From Candidatus Rifleibacteriota bacterium (GTDB lineage Bacteria; Muiribacteriota; Ozemobacteria; Ozemobacterales; Ozemobacteraceae), in NCBI GenBank assembly GCA_012517355.1, contig JAAYVD010000071.1, positions 1 to 64,000 on the forward strand: a stretch of DNA of 64,000 nucleotides, in the 5' to 3' direction. Under the pieces are notes generated by a model. The model saw only the letters and a list, made by a program, of their open reading frames with translations, had not been told where the DNA came from and did no database searches. How positions within the stretch are numbered: position 1 is the stretch's first letter; each line of letters starts with the position of its first letter. Position numbers and translations under genes: made by a program. Positions 33,460 to 42,749 of the stretch are shown here, piece after piece.

Positions 33460-34766
33460 GGACGCCCTCCTCCTCCGGGACACCCGACCATTCCTTGGGT
33501 GGATTTTCGGGCATGGAGTTCAAGCAGTTCCGCCGCAAAGCGCGGGAAATTCCGTGCGGAGGCATATCGCTCCCACCAGATTTCCCGGCTGCCAACCCGA
33601 TGGCGGGCCAGGTCCTCGGGATGCTCCAGGCACCACGACAAGCCCTGGGCAACCTCTTCCGGCGAGGGATGGGGTGGCAGGGCAACCGCATTCCTTGGCG
33701 TGGCGATCTCGGGATTTCCCCCCACCCGGGTCGCCATCAAGGGAATGCCGCAACTGGCAGCCTCCATGACGGCAACGGGGGTCCCTTCCGAACTGCTGAC
33801 GTTCACGAACAGATCGATGGGTTGCTCCCGATAGTGACGAAAAACCTCCGCCGTCCCTGGATACCCTGGCATCTCCCATCGGACATTCTCCGGAAAGACC
33901 TTCCGGGCGTTTTCTTCAAGGAAGGGTCGCATCGGGCCATCCCCGAAATGATGCCAGAAAAACCGCCGGTCGGAAAACCGGCTGGCTGCCGCGGCGATCC
34001 CTTGCTGCAGCAGGTCAATCCGCTTGACCGGAACCATGAACGAGCAGGACTGTACCCGGAAGAGGCCATCCGCCGAGGGCCGGGCCTGGAAGCCTGGATC
34101 AGGCACTCCCAGCCGCGCGGTGTGGATCCGGAGATTCCCGGGCAGGGCATACTTTCTCTGAAAATAGTCAGTCCCCTGGTCCGAATCGGGAAAGACCCCG
34201 TCGATCATGGCAAGAACCTGCTGCCGCACAGGAATATAGGCTGGAGTATGCCGCTCTTCATAAAGATCGAACCCATGGGCCCGGGTCACAACCGTCACGG
34301 CAGGGAAGGCCCTTTTGAGGAGGGCCAGAGCCGTGGTGGCATAATCGAACCAATAGGTATAGAAAACACAGTCCTCCGGCAAAAACCGGTTTCGGGCCAT
34401 GAAAGCCCGAAGCCACCGGAAGGCGGTAACGGCATGCCCGACGTGCGACAGGAGCCGCCGCCAGGAACGGATCGTGTCCCAGGGGTTGGTCCGCCAGGGA
34501 ACTTCGTTCCGGGTCAGCCTGGAAAACAGGGCCCGCCGCAGCAAGGTCAACGTGGACGAGCACCGCAAGGTGTCCGCCAGTCCGACGTCCAGGGCCACCC
34601 CGCTGGGCAAGGGCAAACGCGCGCCCCGGGAACCGCACGGCACCACGAACACCTGGGCGAACGCCTCCCGAAGAAAAGGAATTTCCGGATCGAGAAAAGT
34701 GTTTTCCGCCGCATCTGAGAATGGATAGGAACCTGGGATCAACACCAGGTGGGGGAGGGCGCTCAA
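33456..34766 (-). CDS. Glycosyltransferase (GT4-type)
   Basis: This protein of about 436 residues has GT-B features. Its N-terminal domain is HLVLIPGSYPFSDAAENTFL, CVFYTYWFDYATTALALLKR and VVTRAHGFDLYEERH. The donor domain has SCSFMVPVKRIDLLQQGIAA, HHFGDGPMRPFLEENARKV, and VSSSEGTPVAVMEAASCGIP, the usual nucleotide-sugar site. The start is a TTG at 34766: GGAGGAAG lies about 7 bases before it and it overlaps the upstream stop as TTGA. Acceptor and donor are not known. Confidence 0.86.
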   Translation of the reverse strand: MSALPHLVLIPGSYPFSDAAENTFLDPEIPFLREAFAQVFVVPCGSRGARLPLPSGVALDVGLADTLRCSSTLTLLRRALFSRLTRNEVPWRTNPWDTIRSWRRLLSHVGHAVTAFRWLRAFMARNRFLPEDCVFYTYWFDYATTALALLKRAFPAVTVVTRAHGFDLYEERHTPAYIPVRQQVLAMIDGVFPDSDQGTDYFQRKYALPGNLRIHTARLGVPDPGFQARPSADGLFRVQSCSFMVPVKRIDLLQQGIAAAASRFSDRRFFWHHFGDGPMRPFLEENARKVFPENVRWEMPGYPGTAEVFRHYREQPIDLFVNVSSSEGTPVAVMEAASCGIPLMATRVGGNPEIATPRNAVALPPHPSPEEVAQGLSWCLEHPEDLARHRVGSREIWWERYASARNFPRFAAELLELHARKSTQGMVGCPGGGGRP

Positions 34767-35479
34767 GGAACTTCCTCCGACAGATATCGGGCCCGGTCTC
34801 GTTCGAATTCCACGATGGCCCGTTGGTAATCGTCCACCCTGCCGATGTCCAGCCATTCTCCCGCATGCGGATGACAGGCAACCGTCTCCCCCGCTGCCAG
34901 CAGCTCCAGGACCAGATCGGGGAGATCCATCCGCTTCCCCGGAATGATGCGTTCGAGAACCCGAGGCTCGAAAAAGTAGATCCCGGTACTCACCTGGTAG
35001 GTGAATCTCGGCTTTTCGGTGTAGTTCGTCACCTGCTGCTGATGATCGATGTCGAGAACCCCGAAATCGATCTTCACTTCCCGCGTGAAGGAGGCAAGGG
35101 TGGCGATGGCACCGGACGATCGATGCCTCTGAAGCATGGCCGGGAAGTCGAGATCCGTCAGGAGATCGCCGTTCATCACCAGGAAGGTTTCCTGCAACGG
35201 GCCCACCAGGGCCAGCGGTCCGGCGGTCCCCAATGGCTGGTCTTCACGGGAGTAGCGGAGGTTCACCCCGAACCTGGCCCCATCCCCACAATAGGCCATG
35301 AGCAGTTCCGCCAGGTAGCCCACCGACAGGGTGACCTCGCGGAATCCCGACCGGGCGAGCCGACGCAGGACGATCTCGATGATGGGCATTTCTCCCAGCG
35401 GCATGAGAGGCTTTGGAAAAACAGTGGTGTAGGGGGCCAACCGCGTCCCCCGACCTCCCGCAAGAACAATGGCTTGCAT
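34763..35479 (-). CDS. Sugar-1-phosphate nucleotidyltransferase
   Basis: This 238-residue NTP_transferase has the signature QAIVLAGGRGTRLAPYTTVF followed by PKPLMPLGEMPIIE. The metal-binding Asp lies in FLVMNGDLLTDLDF, and GEWLDIGRVDDYQRA closes the active site. The short form resembles HddC/RfbA-type and mannose-1-phosphate guanylyltransferase-like enzymes of O-antigen loci. The sugar is unknown. GGAGGAAG directly precedes the ATG. It follows a reductase/epimerase gene in the same operon, so both may act on the same nucleotide sugar. Confidence 0.88.
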   Translation of the reverse strand: MQAIVLAGGRGTRLAPYTTVFPKPLMPLGEMPIIEIVLRRLARSGFREVTLSVGYLAELLMAYCGDGARFGVNLRYSREDQPLGTAGPLALVGPLQETFLVMNGDLLTDLDFPAMLQRHRSSGAIATLASFTREVKIDFGVLDIDHQQQVTNYTEKPRFTYQVSTGIYFFEPRVLERIIPGKRMDLPDLVLELLAAGETVACHPHAGEWLDIGRVDDYQRAIVEFERDRARYLSEEVP

Positions 35480-35519
35480 GGCTTCCTCCCCCGCCTGGTG
35501 CCCGGGCCCTGCCGAAAGG

Positions 35520-36479
35520 TCAGGGCCTTTGGAGCAACATTCCAAGGCCGCTCCGGATGTTCTCCCGCCAGTCCTCCAACATGTCAGAAAGCGACGGCCA
35601 CAACGCCCACCCAGGCTGCCAGCCGGTCGCTTCATGCAACTTCCCGAAATGCCCCACCTGGACGGGAACGTCGTTCGCCTGGACGAGATTGGGGTCCCGG
35701 ATGATCTCGATGGGAATCCGGCTCTGGGCCACGAGATGGTCCAGGCACTCCTGCACCCCGACCGCTTGCTGGGAACAGATGTTGTAGGCCTCTCCAGGCT
35801 GCCCGTCCCGGGCAAGGAGCACCATCGCCCGAACCGCATCCCGGACATCGAGGAAATCCCTTTTGGCCGACAGGTTCCCCACCCGCAGCACGGGAGGGAT
35901 TTCTCCCGCTTCGGCCAGGGCGATCTGCCGGCAAAACGCGGACAAGGCCAAGACCGGGGATTGGCCAGGTCCCACGAGATTGAACGCCCTGGTGCAGATG
36001 ACGGGGATTCCAACGGTCCGGAAATACCGGTAGGCAATCTCCTCCTGGATGACCTTGGTCAGGCCATAGGGCGTGACGGGCCTCACCGGCTGGGTTTCCA
36101 GGATCGGGGATTCATCCTGGCCCGGCCCATACACCGCGCTGGAACTGGCGACAACCACTAGCGGCCGGATCCCTGTCCCCGCCAGGGTTTCAAACAACAT
36201 GAGAGTCCCAACCCCGTTGACCTGGAACAGGGGCTCGGGTTGGTCACTCTTCAGGAGCCCCGCGAGATGGAAAATGACCTCAGGGCGGGCGGCATCAAGA
36301 AAGCATCGCAGGGGATCGACATCCCGTATGTCCATGAGCCGGAACCGCTCTCCGGGGATGGCCAATTCCTTCCGGGGTCGATCCGACAACCCCCAGACCT
36401 CATGCCCTTCCGCCAGAAGCGCCCGGATCAGGTGCGTCCCGATGAAACCGGTGGCCCCAGTGACCAGGGCTTTGCCCAT
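35520..36479 (-). CDS. NAD-dependent epimerase/reductase (GDP-4-keto-6-deoxymannose reductase-like)
   Basis: This extended SDR of 319 residues has ALVTGATGFIGTHLIRALLA as dinucleotide fold, the YxxxK pair in PYGLTKVIQEEIAYRY, SSSAVYGP, and TRAFNLVGPGQSP. The pattern RAFNxxGPGQ is typical of the GDP-6-deoxy-4-keto-mannose reductase (Rmd) group and near relatives. A role in making a 6-deoxy sugar nucleotide is likely but the substrate is inferred. It is the promoter-proximal gene of the minus-strand operon that runs down to 27.5 kb. Confidence 0.85.
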   Translation of the reverse strand: MGKALVTGATGFIGTHLIRALLAEGHEVWGLSDRPRKELAIPGERFRLMDIRDVDPLRCFLDAARPEVIFHLAGLLKSDQPEPLFQVNGVGTLMLFETLAGTGIRPLVVVASSSAVYGPGQDESPILETQPVRPVTPYGLTKVIQEEIAYRYFRTVGIPVICTRAFNLVGPGQSPVLALSAFCRQIALAEAGEIPPVLRVGNLSAKRDFLDVRDAVRAMVLLARDGQPGEAYNICSQQAVGVQECLDHLVAQSRIPIEIIRDPNLVQANDVPVQVGHFGKLHEATGWQPGWALWPSLSDMLEDWRENIRSGLGMLLQRP

Positions 36480-36787
36480 GCATCCTCCACAGCCTGCCCC
36501 TGTCGGGGCGACCGCCCTCTCCCTCCGGGAATTTGGGTTGGACCGTCCTTTTCGAAGGGATTGGTTATTGGTACCACTCCTTGCGGACATTGGCAAGAGC
36601 CTCATCCAACCACATCCTTCACCCCTCTTGGAAATTCTGACTCGGTTTCTGGAAAGCACTCTGTGGCTCTCGCGACGCCTGGTATTCTGGCCGAAGGTGG
36701 GTTATCCTGTCGAAGCAAGAAACTGAGTGGGGGCCAAACCTGCGACAATGGCCAGAGGGATGGGCCCCCAAAGGGCGACAGATACGT
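36480..36787. promoter_or_regulatory. Divergent promoter region with an inverted repeat
   Basis: This stretch lies between two oppositely transcribed sugar operons and holds no gene. An 8-base inverted repeat TGGGGGCC (36728-36735) / GGCCCCCA (36763-36770) with a 27-base loop lies just upstream of the ATG at 36788. It could form a leader hairpin or an operator. No confident -35/-10 pair was found. Confidence 0.4.
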
Positions 36788-37687
36788 ATGCGTGTTTTGA
36801 TCCTGGGCGCCTCAGGGATGCTGGGGCATGTTCTATTCAAGAAACTTTCCACCAAGCAGGGCCTGGAGGTTTTTGGAACGATTCGGACGGCAAGCCCCCC
36901 ATCGGGGGTTTTCACTGTCGCGGAGGAAACACGGATCCGTCCAGCCGTTGACGCAGACAACTTCGATACGATCATCCGTGCTTTTGCAGCAATCCAACCT
37001 CACCTGGTCATCAACTGTGTCGGATTGATTAAACAACTTCCTTCATCCGCGGATCCTCTCTCTGCCGTCACCATCAATTCCCAACTCCCTCACCGGATTT
37101 CCCTGGTATGTCGGACGGCCGGGGCCAGACTTATTCACATAAGCACTGACTGTGTTTTTAACGGAACCAAGGGGAATTACTCCGAAGCAGACCCATCCGA
37201 CGCTCTTGACCTGTACGGGCGGACCAAGTTTTTAGGTGAGGTTTCGTATCCGCCACATTGCTTGACCTTGCGAACCTCGATCATCGGTCACGAGATAAAA
37301 AACTACCTCTCTTTGGTGGAGTGGTTCCTCGGCCAATCCAATCCTGTAAACGGATACTGCCAAGCCTTTTTTTCAGGCTTGACCACGTTGGAAATGACCC
37401 AGGTATTGACAGATCACGTCATCCCCAACCCCGCCTTGACCGGCCTTTTTCACGTTTCCACCTCGCCGATCTCGAAGCACGATCTTCTTCAGCTGATCAA
37501 ACATGAGTATTCGGCAAAAGCTCCTATCGTCCCCGACAACTCGGTGAGGGTTGACAGGACGTTGGATTCCAGTGCATTCCGATCCGCGACGGGGTATCAC
37601 CCTCCGACTTGGCCGGACCTCATCAGGAACATGCACCAGGATTTTCAAAGCGCGTCATACTACAAAAAGACAGGGAATAGGCAATGA
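36788..37687 (+). CDS. RmlD-like nucleotide-sugar reductase (WbvR/FnlB-type)
   Basis: This 299-residue SDR begins RVLILGASGMLGHVLFKKLS and carries VINCVGLIKQLPSSADPLSA, LIHISTDCVFNGTKGNYSE and LYGRTKFLGE, the RmlD-like fold with Ser-Tyr-Lys chemistry. It is first in a three-gene overlapping operon with FnlA- and FnlC-type genes. FnlB/WbjC proteins have an added cupin-like domain, which is absent here. The shorter RmlD-like form resembles WbvR from UDP-L-QuiNAc pathways, where it reduces C4. So L-QuiNAc or L-RhaNAc is favoured over L-FucNAc. Base composition is lower in GC than in flanking genes. Confidence 0.85.
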   Translation: MRVLILGASGMLGHVLFKKLSTKQGLEVFGTIRTASPPSGVFTVAEETRIRPAVDADNFDTIIRAFAAIQPHLVINCVGLIKQLPSSADPLSAVTINSQLPHRISLVCRTAGARLIHISTDCVFNGTKGNYSEADPSDALDLYGRTKFLGEVSYPPHCLTLRTSIIGHEIKNYLSLVEWFLGQSNPVNGYCQAFFSGLTTLEMTQVLTDHVIPNPALTGLFHVSTSPISKHDLLQLIKHEYSAKAPIVPDNSVRVDRTLDSSAFRSATGYHPPTWPDLIRNMHQDFQSASYYKKTGNRQ

Positions 37688-38748
37688 ACGGTGTTTTTGG
37701 GGGGAAGAGAGTTCTGGTCACCGGTGGAACCGGATCTCTGGGGAAGGTCCTGGTCCGCAGATTGCTCTCGGGGAAGGAAGGAACGCCCGCCAAGGTTGTA
37801 GTGTTTTCCCGTGATGAGGCCAAGCAACATTTCATGCGTTTAGAATTTCAGGACAAGTTGCAGGCCACTGATGAAGTCATCTACAACAATTTTCGCCGAC
37901 TTCTGGAATTCCGGATCGGGGATATCCGGGATTTCGGATCGGTGGTTTCTGCCCTGAAGGATGCAGATATCGTGATCAATGCAGCGGCGCTCAAACAGGT
38001 GCCCTCTTGCGAGTATTTCCCTGGGGAAGCGGTTCATACCAACATCGGAGGGGCAGAAAATCTCGTCCGGGCAATCCGGGAGTTGGGAGTCCCGGTGGAA
38101 ACCGTGGTGGGGGTTTCGACCGACAAAGCGTGCAAGCCGGTGAATGTCATGGGAATGACCAAAGCGATCCAGGAGAGGATTTTCATCGCTGCGAACATTC
38201 TCAACCCGCGGACAAGGTTCGTCTGCGTGCGTTATGGCAATGTCCTGGCTTCACGGGGCTCGGTTATCCCATTGTTCCACAGGCAGATCGGCCAGGGGGG
38301 GCCGGTGACGATTACCACCTCGGAAATGACGCGTTTCCTCCTTCCTCTTGAGAGGGCTGTGGATACCATCCTCGCCGCCATCGCTGAAGGGAAACCTGGA
38401 GAAACATATGTTCCAGTCGTCCCCTCCTCCCGGATCACGGATTTGGCCAAAGCCATGATCGGTTCACGACCAATCGAAATCCAGATTACCGGAATCCGCC
38501 CGGGAGAAAAGATCCACGAAATTCTCGTCTCGGAAGAAGAAGGCGTTCGAACGTATCGTCGGGGGGAGTTTCTCGTCATCCGGCCAATGCTGCCGGAACT
38601 CGCTGAAGAATTCGAGGTGGGAGCGCTTGGAAAAGCCTTCAGCTCCTCAGAAGAGGTGATGGATTTGGCCCAAACAACTATTCTTCTGCAGGAACAACGC
38701 TTGATGCCGGAACAAGTGATCCAACTGGATGGGGACCTTTTGAGATGA
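37684..38748 (+). CDS. fnlA: UDP-GlcNAc 4,6-dehydratase/5-epimerase (FnlA/WbjB/CapE-type)
   Basis: This 354-residue SDR begins VLVTGGTGSLGKVLVRRLLS and contains VFSRDEAKQHFMRLEF, FRIGDIRDFGSV, NAAALKQVPSCEYFPGEAVH, VVGVSTDKACKPVNVMGMTK and CVRYGNVLASRGSVIPLF. The soluble, short form with STDKACKPxNVMGxTK matches FnlA/WbjB/CapE, which dehydrate UDP-GlcNAc and invert C5 to give the L-series keto sugar. It overlaps both neighbours by four bases (ATGA), so the three enzymes are made in a coupled way. Confidence 0.93.
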   Translation: MNGVFGGKRVLVTGGTGSLGKVLVRRLLSGKEGTPAKVVVFSRDEAKQHFMRLEFQDKLQATDEVIYNNFRRLLEFRIGDIRDFGSVVSALKDADIVINAAALKQVPSCEYFPGEAVHTNIGGAENLVRAIRELGVPVETVVGVSTDKACKPVNVMGMTKAIQERIFIAANILNPRTRFVCVRYGNVLASRGSVIPLFHRQIGQGGPVTITTSEMTRFLLPLERAVDTILAAIAEGKPGETYVPVVPSSRITDLAKAMIGSRPIEIQITGIRPGEKIHEILVSEEEGVRTYRRGEFLVIRPMLPELAEEFEVGALGKAFSSSEEVMDLAQTTILLQEQRLMPEQVIQLDGDLLR

Positions 38749-39872
38749 AGGTGATGACCATTCTGGGAACCAGGCCCGAGTTGATCAAGCTTTCACGGGT
38801 AATCGACAAACTTGACCAGCACTTCCACCACATCCTAGTACACACCGGCCAGAACTTCGATGACGAATTGAACGGAATCTTCTTTCGGGAAATGGGGATT
38901 CGAAAACCCGACTGCTTTTTGGAGGTTGCGGGAAAAACGCCAGCGGAAACCGTCGGCCAAGTCATCGCCCTCGCGGACAAGGTGCTGGGGGACCTGAAAC
39001 CGGAGGCCCTTTTGTTTCTTGGGGATACCAATAGCTGCCTGGCTTGCATTGCCGGGAAACGTCGGAAAATCCCCATTTTCCACATGGAAGCAGGCAACCG
39101 GTGCTTTGACCAGCGAGTCCCCGAGGAAATCAACCGAAAGATCATCGACCATACGAGCGATATCAACATGCCCTATAGTTCCCTTGCCAGGGAGCATCTC
39201 CTGGCAGAAGGGTTTCCCGCAGACCGGATTATCCGAACCGGCAGTCCGATGTTCGAAGTTTTGGCCCATTCCCGGAAACAGATCGAAGAATCTGATGTCG
39301 TCGAACGATTGAATCTGAAACGGAACAGGTTCTTTGTCGTCAGTGCCCATCGAGAGGAAAACATCGATTCACCATCCCAATTCGAAGCATTGGTTGCGTT
39401 GTTGAATCACCTGGCAAGCCACTTCAACCAACCGGTAATCTTTTCCGCCCACCCCAGGACCCGCAAACAGATCGAGATGAACAGGGTTGTTTTTCACCCC
39501 TCGGTTCGTCTTCTTAAACCGCTTGGTTTCTTTGATTATGTCCGATTGCAGACACAGGCCCAAGCGGTTATCTCAGACAGTGGAACCATCACAGAAGAAT
39601 CCTCGATCCTGAATTTCCCCGCGGTCAATATCCGGGAGGCTCACGAAAGACCCGAAGGGATGGAGGAGGCTTCCGTAATGATGACCGGCCTCCACATTGA
39701 TCGGGTCATGGAAGCCCTGGCCATTCTGACCTGCCAAAAACGCGGCAGGGCAAGAACCTTGCGCATGGTCGAGGACTACAACGTTCCAAATGTTTCGGAA
39801 AAGGTCTTACGGATAATTGAAAGCTACACCGATTTCGTGAACAGGGTGGTTTGGCGTCGCTACCGCGAATAG
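38745..39872 (+). CDS. fnlC: UDP-N-acetyl-L-hexosamine 2-epimerase (FnlC/WbjD/CapG-type)
   Basis: This 375-residue member of the UDP-GlcNAc 2-epimerase family begins KVMTILGTRPELIKLSRVID. It carries HTGQNFDDELNGIFFREMGI, LFLGDTNSCLACIAGKRRKI, FHMEAGNRCFDQRVPEEINR, SAHREENIDSP and ISDSGTITEESSILNFPAVN. These variants (GNRCFDxRVPEE) mark the FnlC/WbjD/CapG subgroup that epimerises C2 of UDP-L-amino sugars. It completes the FnlA/reductase/FnlC set. It ends 56 bases before a convergent glycosyltransferase gene; a GAGCCAG/CTGGCTC inverted repeat lies between them. Confidence 0.93.
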   Translation: MKVMTILGTRPELIKLSRVIDKLDQHFHHILVHTGQNFDDELNGIFFREMGIRKPDCFLEVAGKTPAETVGQVIALADKVLGDLKPEALLFLGDTNSCLACIAGKRRKIPIFHMEAGNRCFDQRVPEEINRKIIDHTSDINMPYSSLAREHLLAEGFPADRIIRTGSPMFEVLAHSRKQIEESDVVERLNLKRNRFFVVSAHREENIDSPSQFEALVALLNHLASHFNQPVIFSAHPRTRKQIEMNRVVFHPSVRLLKPLGFFDYVRLQTQAQAVISDSGTITEESSILNFPAVNIREAHERPEGMEEASVMMTGLHIDRVMEALAILTCQKRGRARTLRMVEDYNVPNVSEKVLRIIESYTDFVNRVVWRRYRE

Positions 39873-39928
39873 CAAGGGTCTCGGACGAGCCAGCAACCAC
39901 GTGTCAACCACTTTAGCCCTGGCTCCGC

Positions 39929-40891
39929 TCACAGATCACAAGCGTTGACCAGGGTTTTTCCCCAACCACGGATACCAGCAACCAGTCGTTTCAACTCCGC
40001 CACCAGGATAGCTCCTCCGACCTGTCCTCGGCGCGCCTCTTTCCGAACCCCCCCCAAACCGATCAAACTCTTCCTCAAAGCTCGCCTGGTGGCATGAGGA
40101 AGGCAACTTCGGGCGAAAACGAGTGCCAGCTCGACATACCTTGCAGAGTCGTCCTTTCCCGGCCCCCACATCTCTTCGGGCGTGAAGTTTTCAATAACCC
40201 AGGAGAACAAGCGGTCCTTTTCTCGGAATAAAATGGCCCGTTTCCGGTTTGAATCCTGACCAGAGTGTATGCGGGAATGATTGGAACACACAGGCAGGTA
40301 ATGGAAAGAATATCCTCCGCGCGCCATCCTGAGCCACATTTCGCAATCCTGAACTGTTTGAAGAGCCGGGTTGAAACCACCACACTCAAAAAAGGCTTTC
40401 CGAGGAATCAACAGGGAACAGCCCCCAAGAAAACGGTCCCGGATCAGTCGAAAAACAAACTCTCCAATCGGAAAAGAAAGGGATTTCCCTCTGGCAATCA
40501 AGTTTCCTTGTGCATCAATGAGATTCTCGTGGGAAAAAATTACACTCCGGTCGTCTGCCAGCGTTTTGAAAAATTCAACCTGCCGTTCAGTCTTCTCCGG
40601 CAAATACACATCGTCATGGCTCAACCAGGAAATGAATTGCCCTCGGGCCGCGTCAATTCCTGCATTCAAAGCCGTGGCCACCCCGCCGTTGGGCTTTTCC
40701 AGATACCTGATTTGCTCCCCAAATCGACGCGCCACTTCGCGCGTCTCACCCCCATCATTCGACCCATCGTTCACCACGAGAATCTCTACGGATGGGAAGG
40801 TTTGGGCCAGCGCGCTCTCCACAGCCTCACGCAGGAAATCCCCCCCGTTGAAAACCGGGATAATTATCGAAACCAATGGACTCACCATCAA
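39929..40891 (-). CDS. Family 2 glycosyltransferase
   Basis: This 320-residue GT-A enzyme has VSIIIPVFNGGDFLREAVES, LVVNDGSNDGG and the metal site ISWLSHDDVYLPEKTERQ. The acceptor region CSLLIPRKAFFECGGFNP and DCEMWLRMARGG follows the usual pattern. A basic C-terminal helix may hold it at the membrane. Its ATG overlaps the stop of the preceding GT41-like gene by four bases. Specificity unknown. Confidence 0.88.
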   Translation of the reverse strand: MMVSPLVSIIIPVFNGGDFLREAVESALAQTFPSVEILVVNDGSNDGGETREVARRFGEQIRYLEKPNGGVATALNAGIDAARGQFISWLSHDDVYLPEKTERQVEFFKTLADDRSVIFSHENLIDAQGNLIARGKSLSFPIGEFVFRLIRDRFLGGCSLLIPRKAFFECGGFNPALQTVQDCEMWLRMARGGYSFHYLPVCSNHSRIHSGQDSNRKRAILFREKDRLFSWVIENFTPEEMWGPGKDDSARYVELALVFARSCLPHATRRALRKSLIGLGGVRKEARRGQVGGAILVAELKRLVAGIRGWGKTLVNACDL

Positions 40892-42621
40892 CTTGCCTTC
40901 ATGCGGGCCATGAAAACCCGAAGAATGTAATACAGATGGTAAAGGATCTGGATAACCCTATCAATCAATGGTGAAAAACCACTTTTTCCCCGTTTACGCG
41001 TTTGATTTTCCGGTTCGAATTGGGGATCTCCCTGACGTTTCTTACGAAAAACTTCAAGCATGATCTGTTCACATCGCCGCACCATTCTTGCGGGGTTCCC
41101 GTTTTTCTCCCGAATGCCATGGGAAACTGCAGCCGAAATTTTCGCATACCATTCATTATCCGCCAACAATCGTGTCACAACCGCACCCATCGCCGGAAAA
41201 TCGCCGCGAGGGACAACCAGCTCGGAGACGGGAATGATCTCCTCGGCCGGATTCCAGTCCATTTGATTGAAACGACGATGATAGTTGTTCCGAAAGGAAA
41301 CGCAGGGTATCCCTGATGCCATGGCATCCATCAATACCATACCCCCTCCAGAAGGGTAGGTATCGATCACAATATCTGCGGCCGTCAAGATCTCCTGGAA
41401 TTTGGCCGTCCATGGGACAAAACCGACCCTGGAGAATCGTTCATCATTGGAAAGGCAACGCAAAGGCTCTATTTCATTCTTCCGAGGTCCAACAACGAGA
41501 AGAAATACCCTTGGATCACGGTTCAAAAGGTCAAAGAGAAAACGCCAAAACTCGTCGGACTGAAATTTGGATGACCGACCGGCGCAGAGAATGACCTTGC
41601 CATTCTTTGGAAAACTGCGGAAGAACTCCAGTTTCGTTTTGACCGGGACCATCTCGGGAAAAGAGAATTCAAGGGGCACAACAGAACAATTCACCGGGGT
41701 GTCCATGGCACAATGCTTGGAATAGGAAATGGCCCAATCAAGACCAGGAGCGGAGAATTGTGGTGGAGGACCGTGAACCAACCCGATTTTTGCGGCTTGG
41801 GGAAAGGCATTGACCAGGAAAAATTGAGCCGGGTCTGCAAGCAATGCCGTTGTAAGGATAACATCGGGCTCAAGTTTTCCAAGCATCCCGATGACATCGA
41901 TGATCCGTTCGAATGCATTCATTTTCCTGGAGTACAGAATCCGCCAGCCAAGGCTCCGAAATCGGTCCACCGCCGATCGGGCCACAGGGTTCTCCATCAG
42001 CAATGTTTCATTTGGAAAGGCCACCACAAACGTTTCGAAGGTGGAACGGTCACTGAATCGCGCAAACTGGTGATAGATTTTGGAAAAAACATTCCCCACG
42101 GAATCCCAACCATACATCAACAGGGCAACCCTGACCTTGTTCACGGTACGGCCGACGGTGGACCTCGGTTGAACCCAACGTCGAGCCATCTCTCGAAGAA
42201 GGAATAGAACCTCATGATCGAAGGAAAATTCGTCCGAATTCCGAAGATTGGGATAGGCATTAAGCGACTCCCGGCAAAAATGAAAAGCCGCCTCATAATC
42301 GCCTTTTTGAAAACAGGAAAAGGCCAACCTCCGGCATGCGCATTGAAAGCTTTCTACGTCCTTCCGGACCAGGCATAACTCCCTGAAATCGGGAAAATAC
42401 CTTTCGAAATCCGGGGCAACCAGCCAACCCCGCTCCATCAATTGGAAGGCGTCTGCCTCAATTCCCTTGCCATGCGCTTCAATGGCTTCTTGAAAAAAGC
42501 CCTGAGCTCTCCCTGCTGCGCTTTCCTGAAAGGGTGCCAACGGAGTCGTGTCAGGGCGTTCAGACATTCCGACGACTTTCAAAGGGGTTGGCCTTTTTGA
42601 AACGAACAAGATCTGCGGCAT
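40888..42621 (-). CDS. GT41/OGT-like glycosyltransferase with helical N-terminus
   Basis: This protein of about 577 residues (559 if an ATG at 42567 is used) has an N-terminal helical region resembling tetratricopeptide repeats (residues 35-130). A GT-B domain follows with RVALLMYGWDSVGNVFSKIY, KIGLVHGPPPQFSAPGLDWA, GKVILCAGRSSKFQSDEFWR and ADIVIDTYPSGGGMVLMDAM with ASGIPCVSF. The last motif resembles the donor loop of SPINDLY/OGT-type enzymes, some of which glycosylate proteins. A role in protein rather than glycan modification is possible. It lies in the minus-strand transferase and methyltransferase cluster. Confidence 0.75.
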   Translation of the reverse strand: MPQILFVSKRPTPLKVVGMSERPDTTPLAPFQESAAGRAQGFFQEAIEAHGKGIEADAFQLMERGWLVAPDFERYFPDFRELCLVRKDVESFQCACRRLAFSCFQKGDYEAAFHFCRESLNAYPNLRNSDEFSFDHEVLFLLREMARRWVQPRSTVGRTVNKVRVALLMYGWDSVGNVFSKIYHQFARFSDRSTFETFVVAFPNETLLMENPVARSAVDRFRSLGWRILYSRKMNAFERIIDVIGMLGKLEPDVILTTALLADPAQFFLVNAFPQAAKIGLVHGPPPQFSAPGLDWAISYSKHCAMDTPVNCSVVPLEFSFPEMVPVKTKLEFFRSFPKNGKVILCAGRSSKFQSDEFWRFLFDLLNRDPRVFLLVVGPRKNEIEPLRCLSNDERFSRVGFVPWTAKFQEILTAADIVIDTYPSGGGMVLMDAMASGIPCVSFRNNYHRRFNQMDWNPAEEIIPVSELVVPRGDFPAMGAVVTRLLADNEWYAKISAAVSHGIREKNGNPARMVRRCEQIMLEVFRKKRQGDPQFEPENQTRKRGKSGFSPLIDRVIQILYHLYYILRVFMARMKAS

Positions 42622-42749
42622 TCACTTTCCTGGCTCGTCCTTACCGATCGAAAACGAACCCTTTCCATCTGGTGATCAGAAATGTCCTTCCAATAAATCA
42701 CGGAGCCATTTGGCCTTCCCTCGACCACCGGTGAATCTCTTCTGGCCAG

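Noticed and set aside
39887-39925. Terminator between the convergent fnlC-type and GT2 genes
   Set aside because: A 7-base inverted repeat with a 25-base loop and no T run is too weak to call a terminator.
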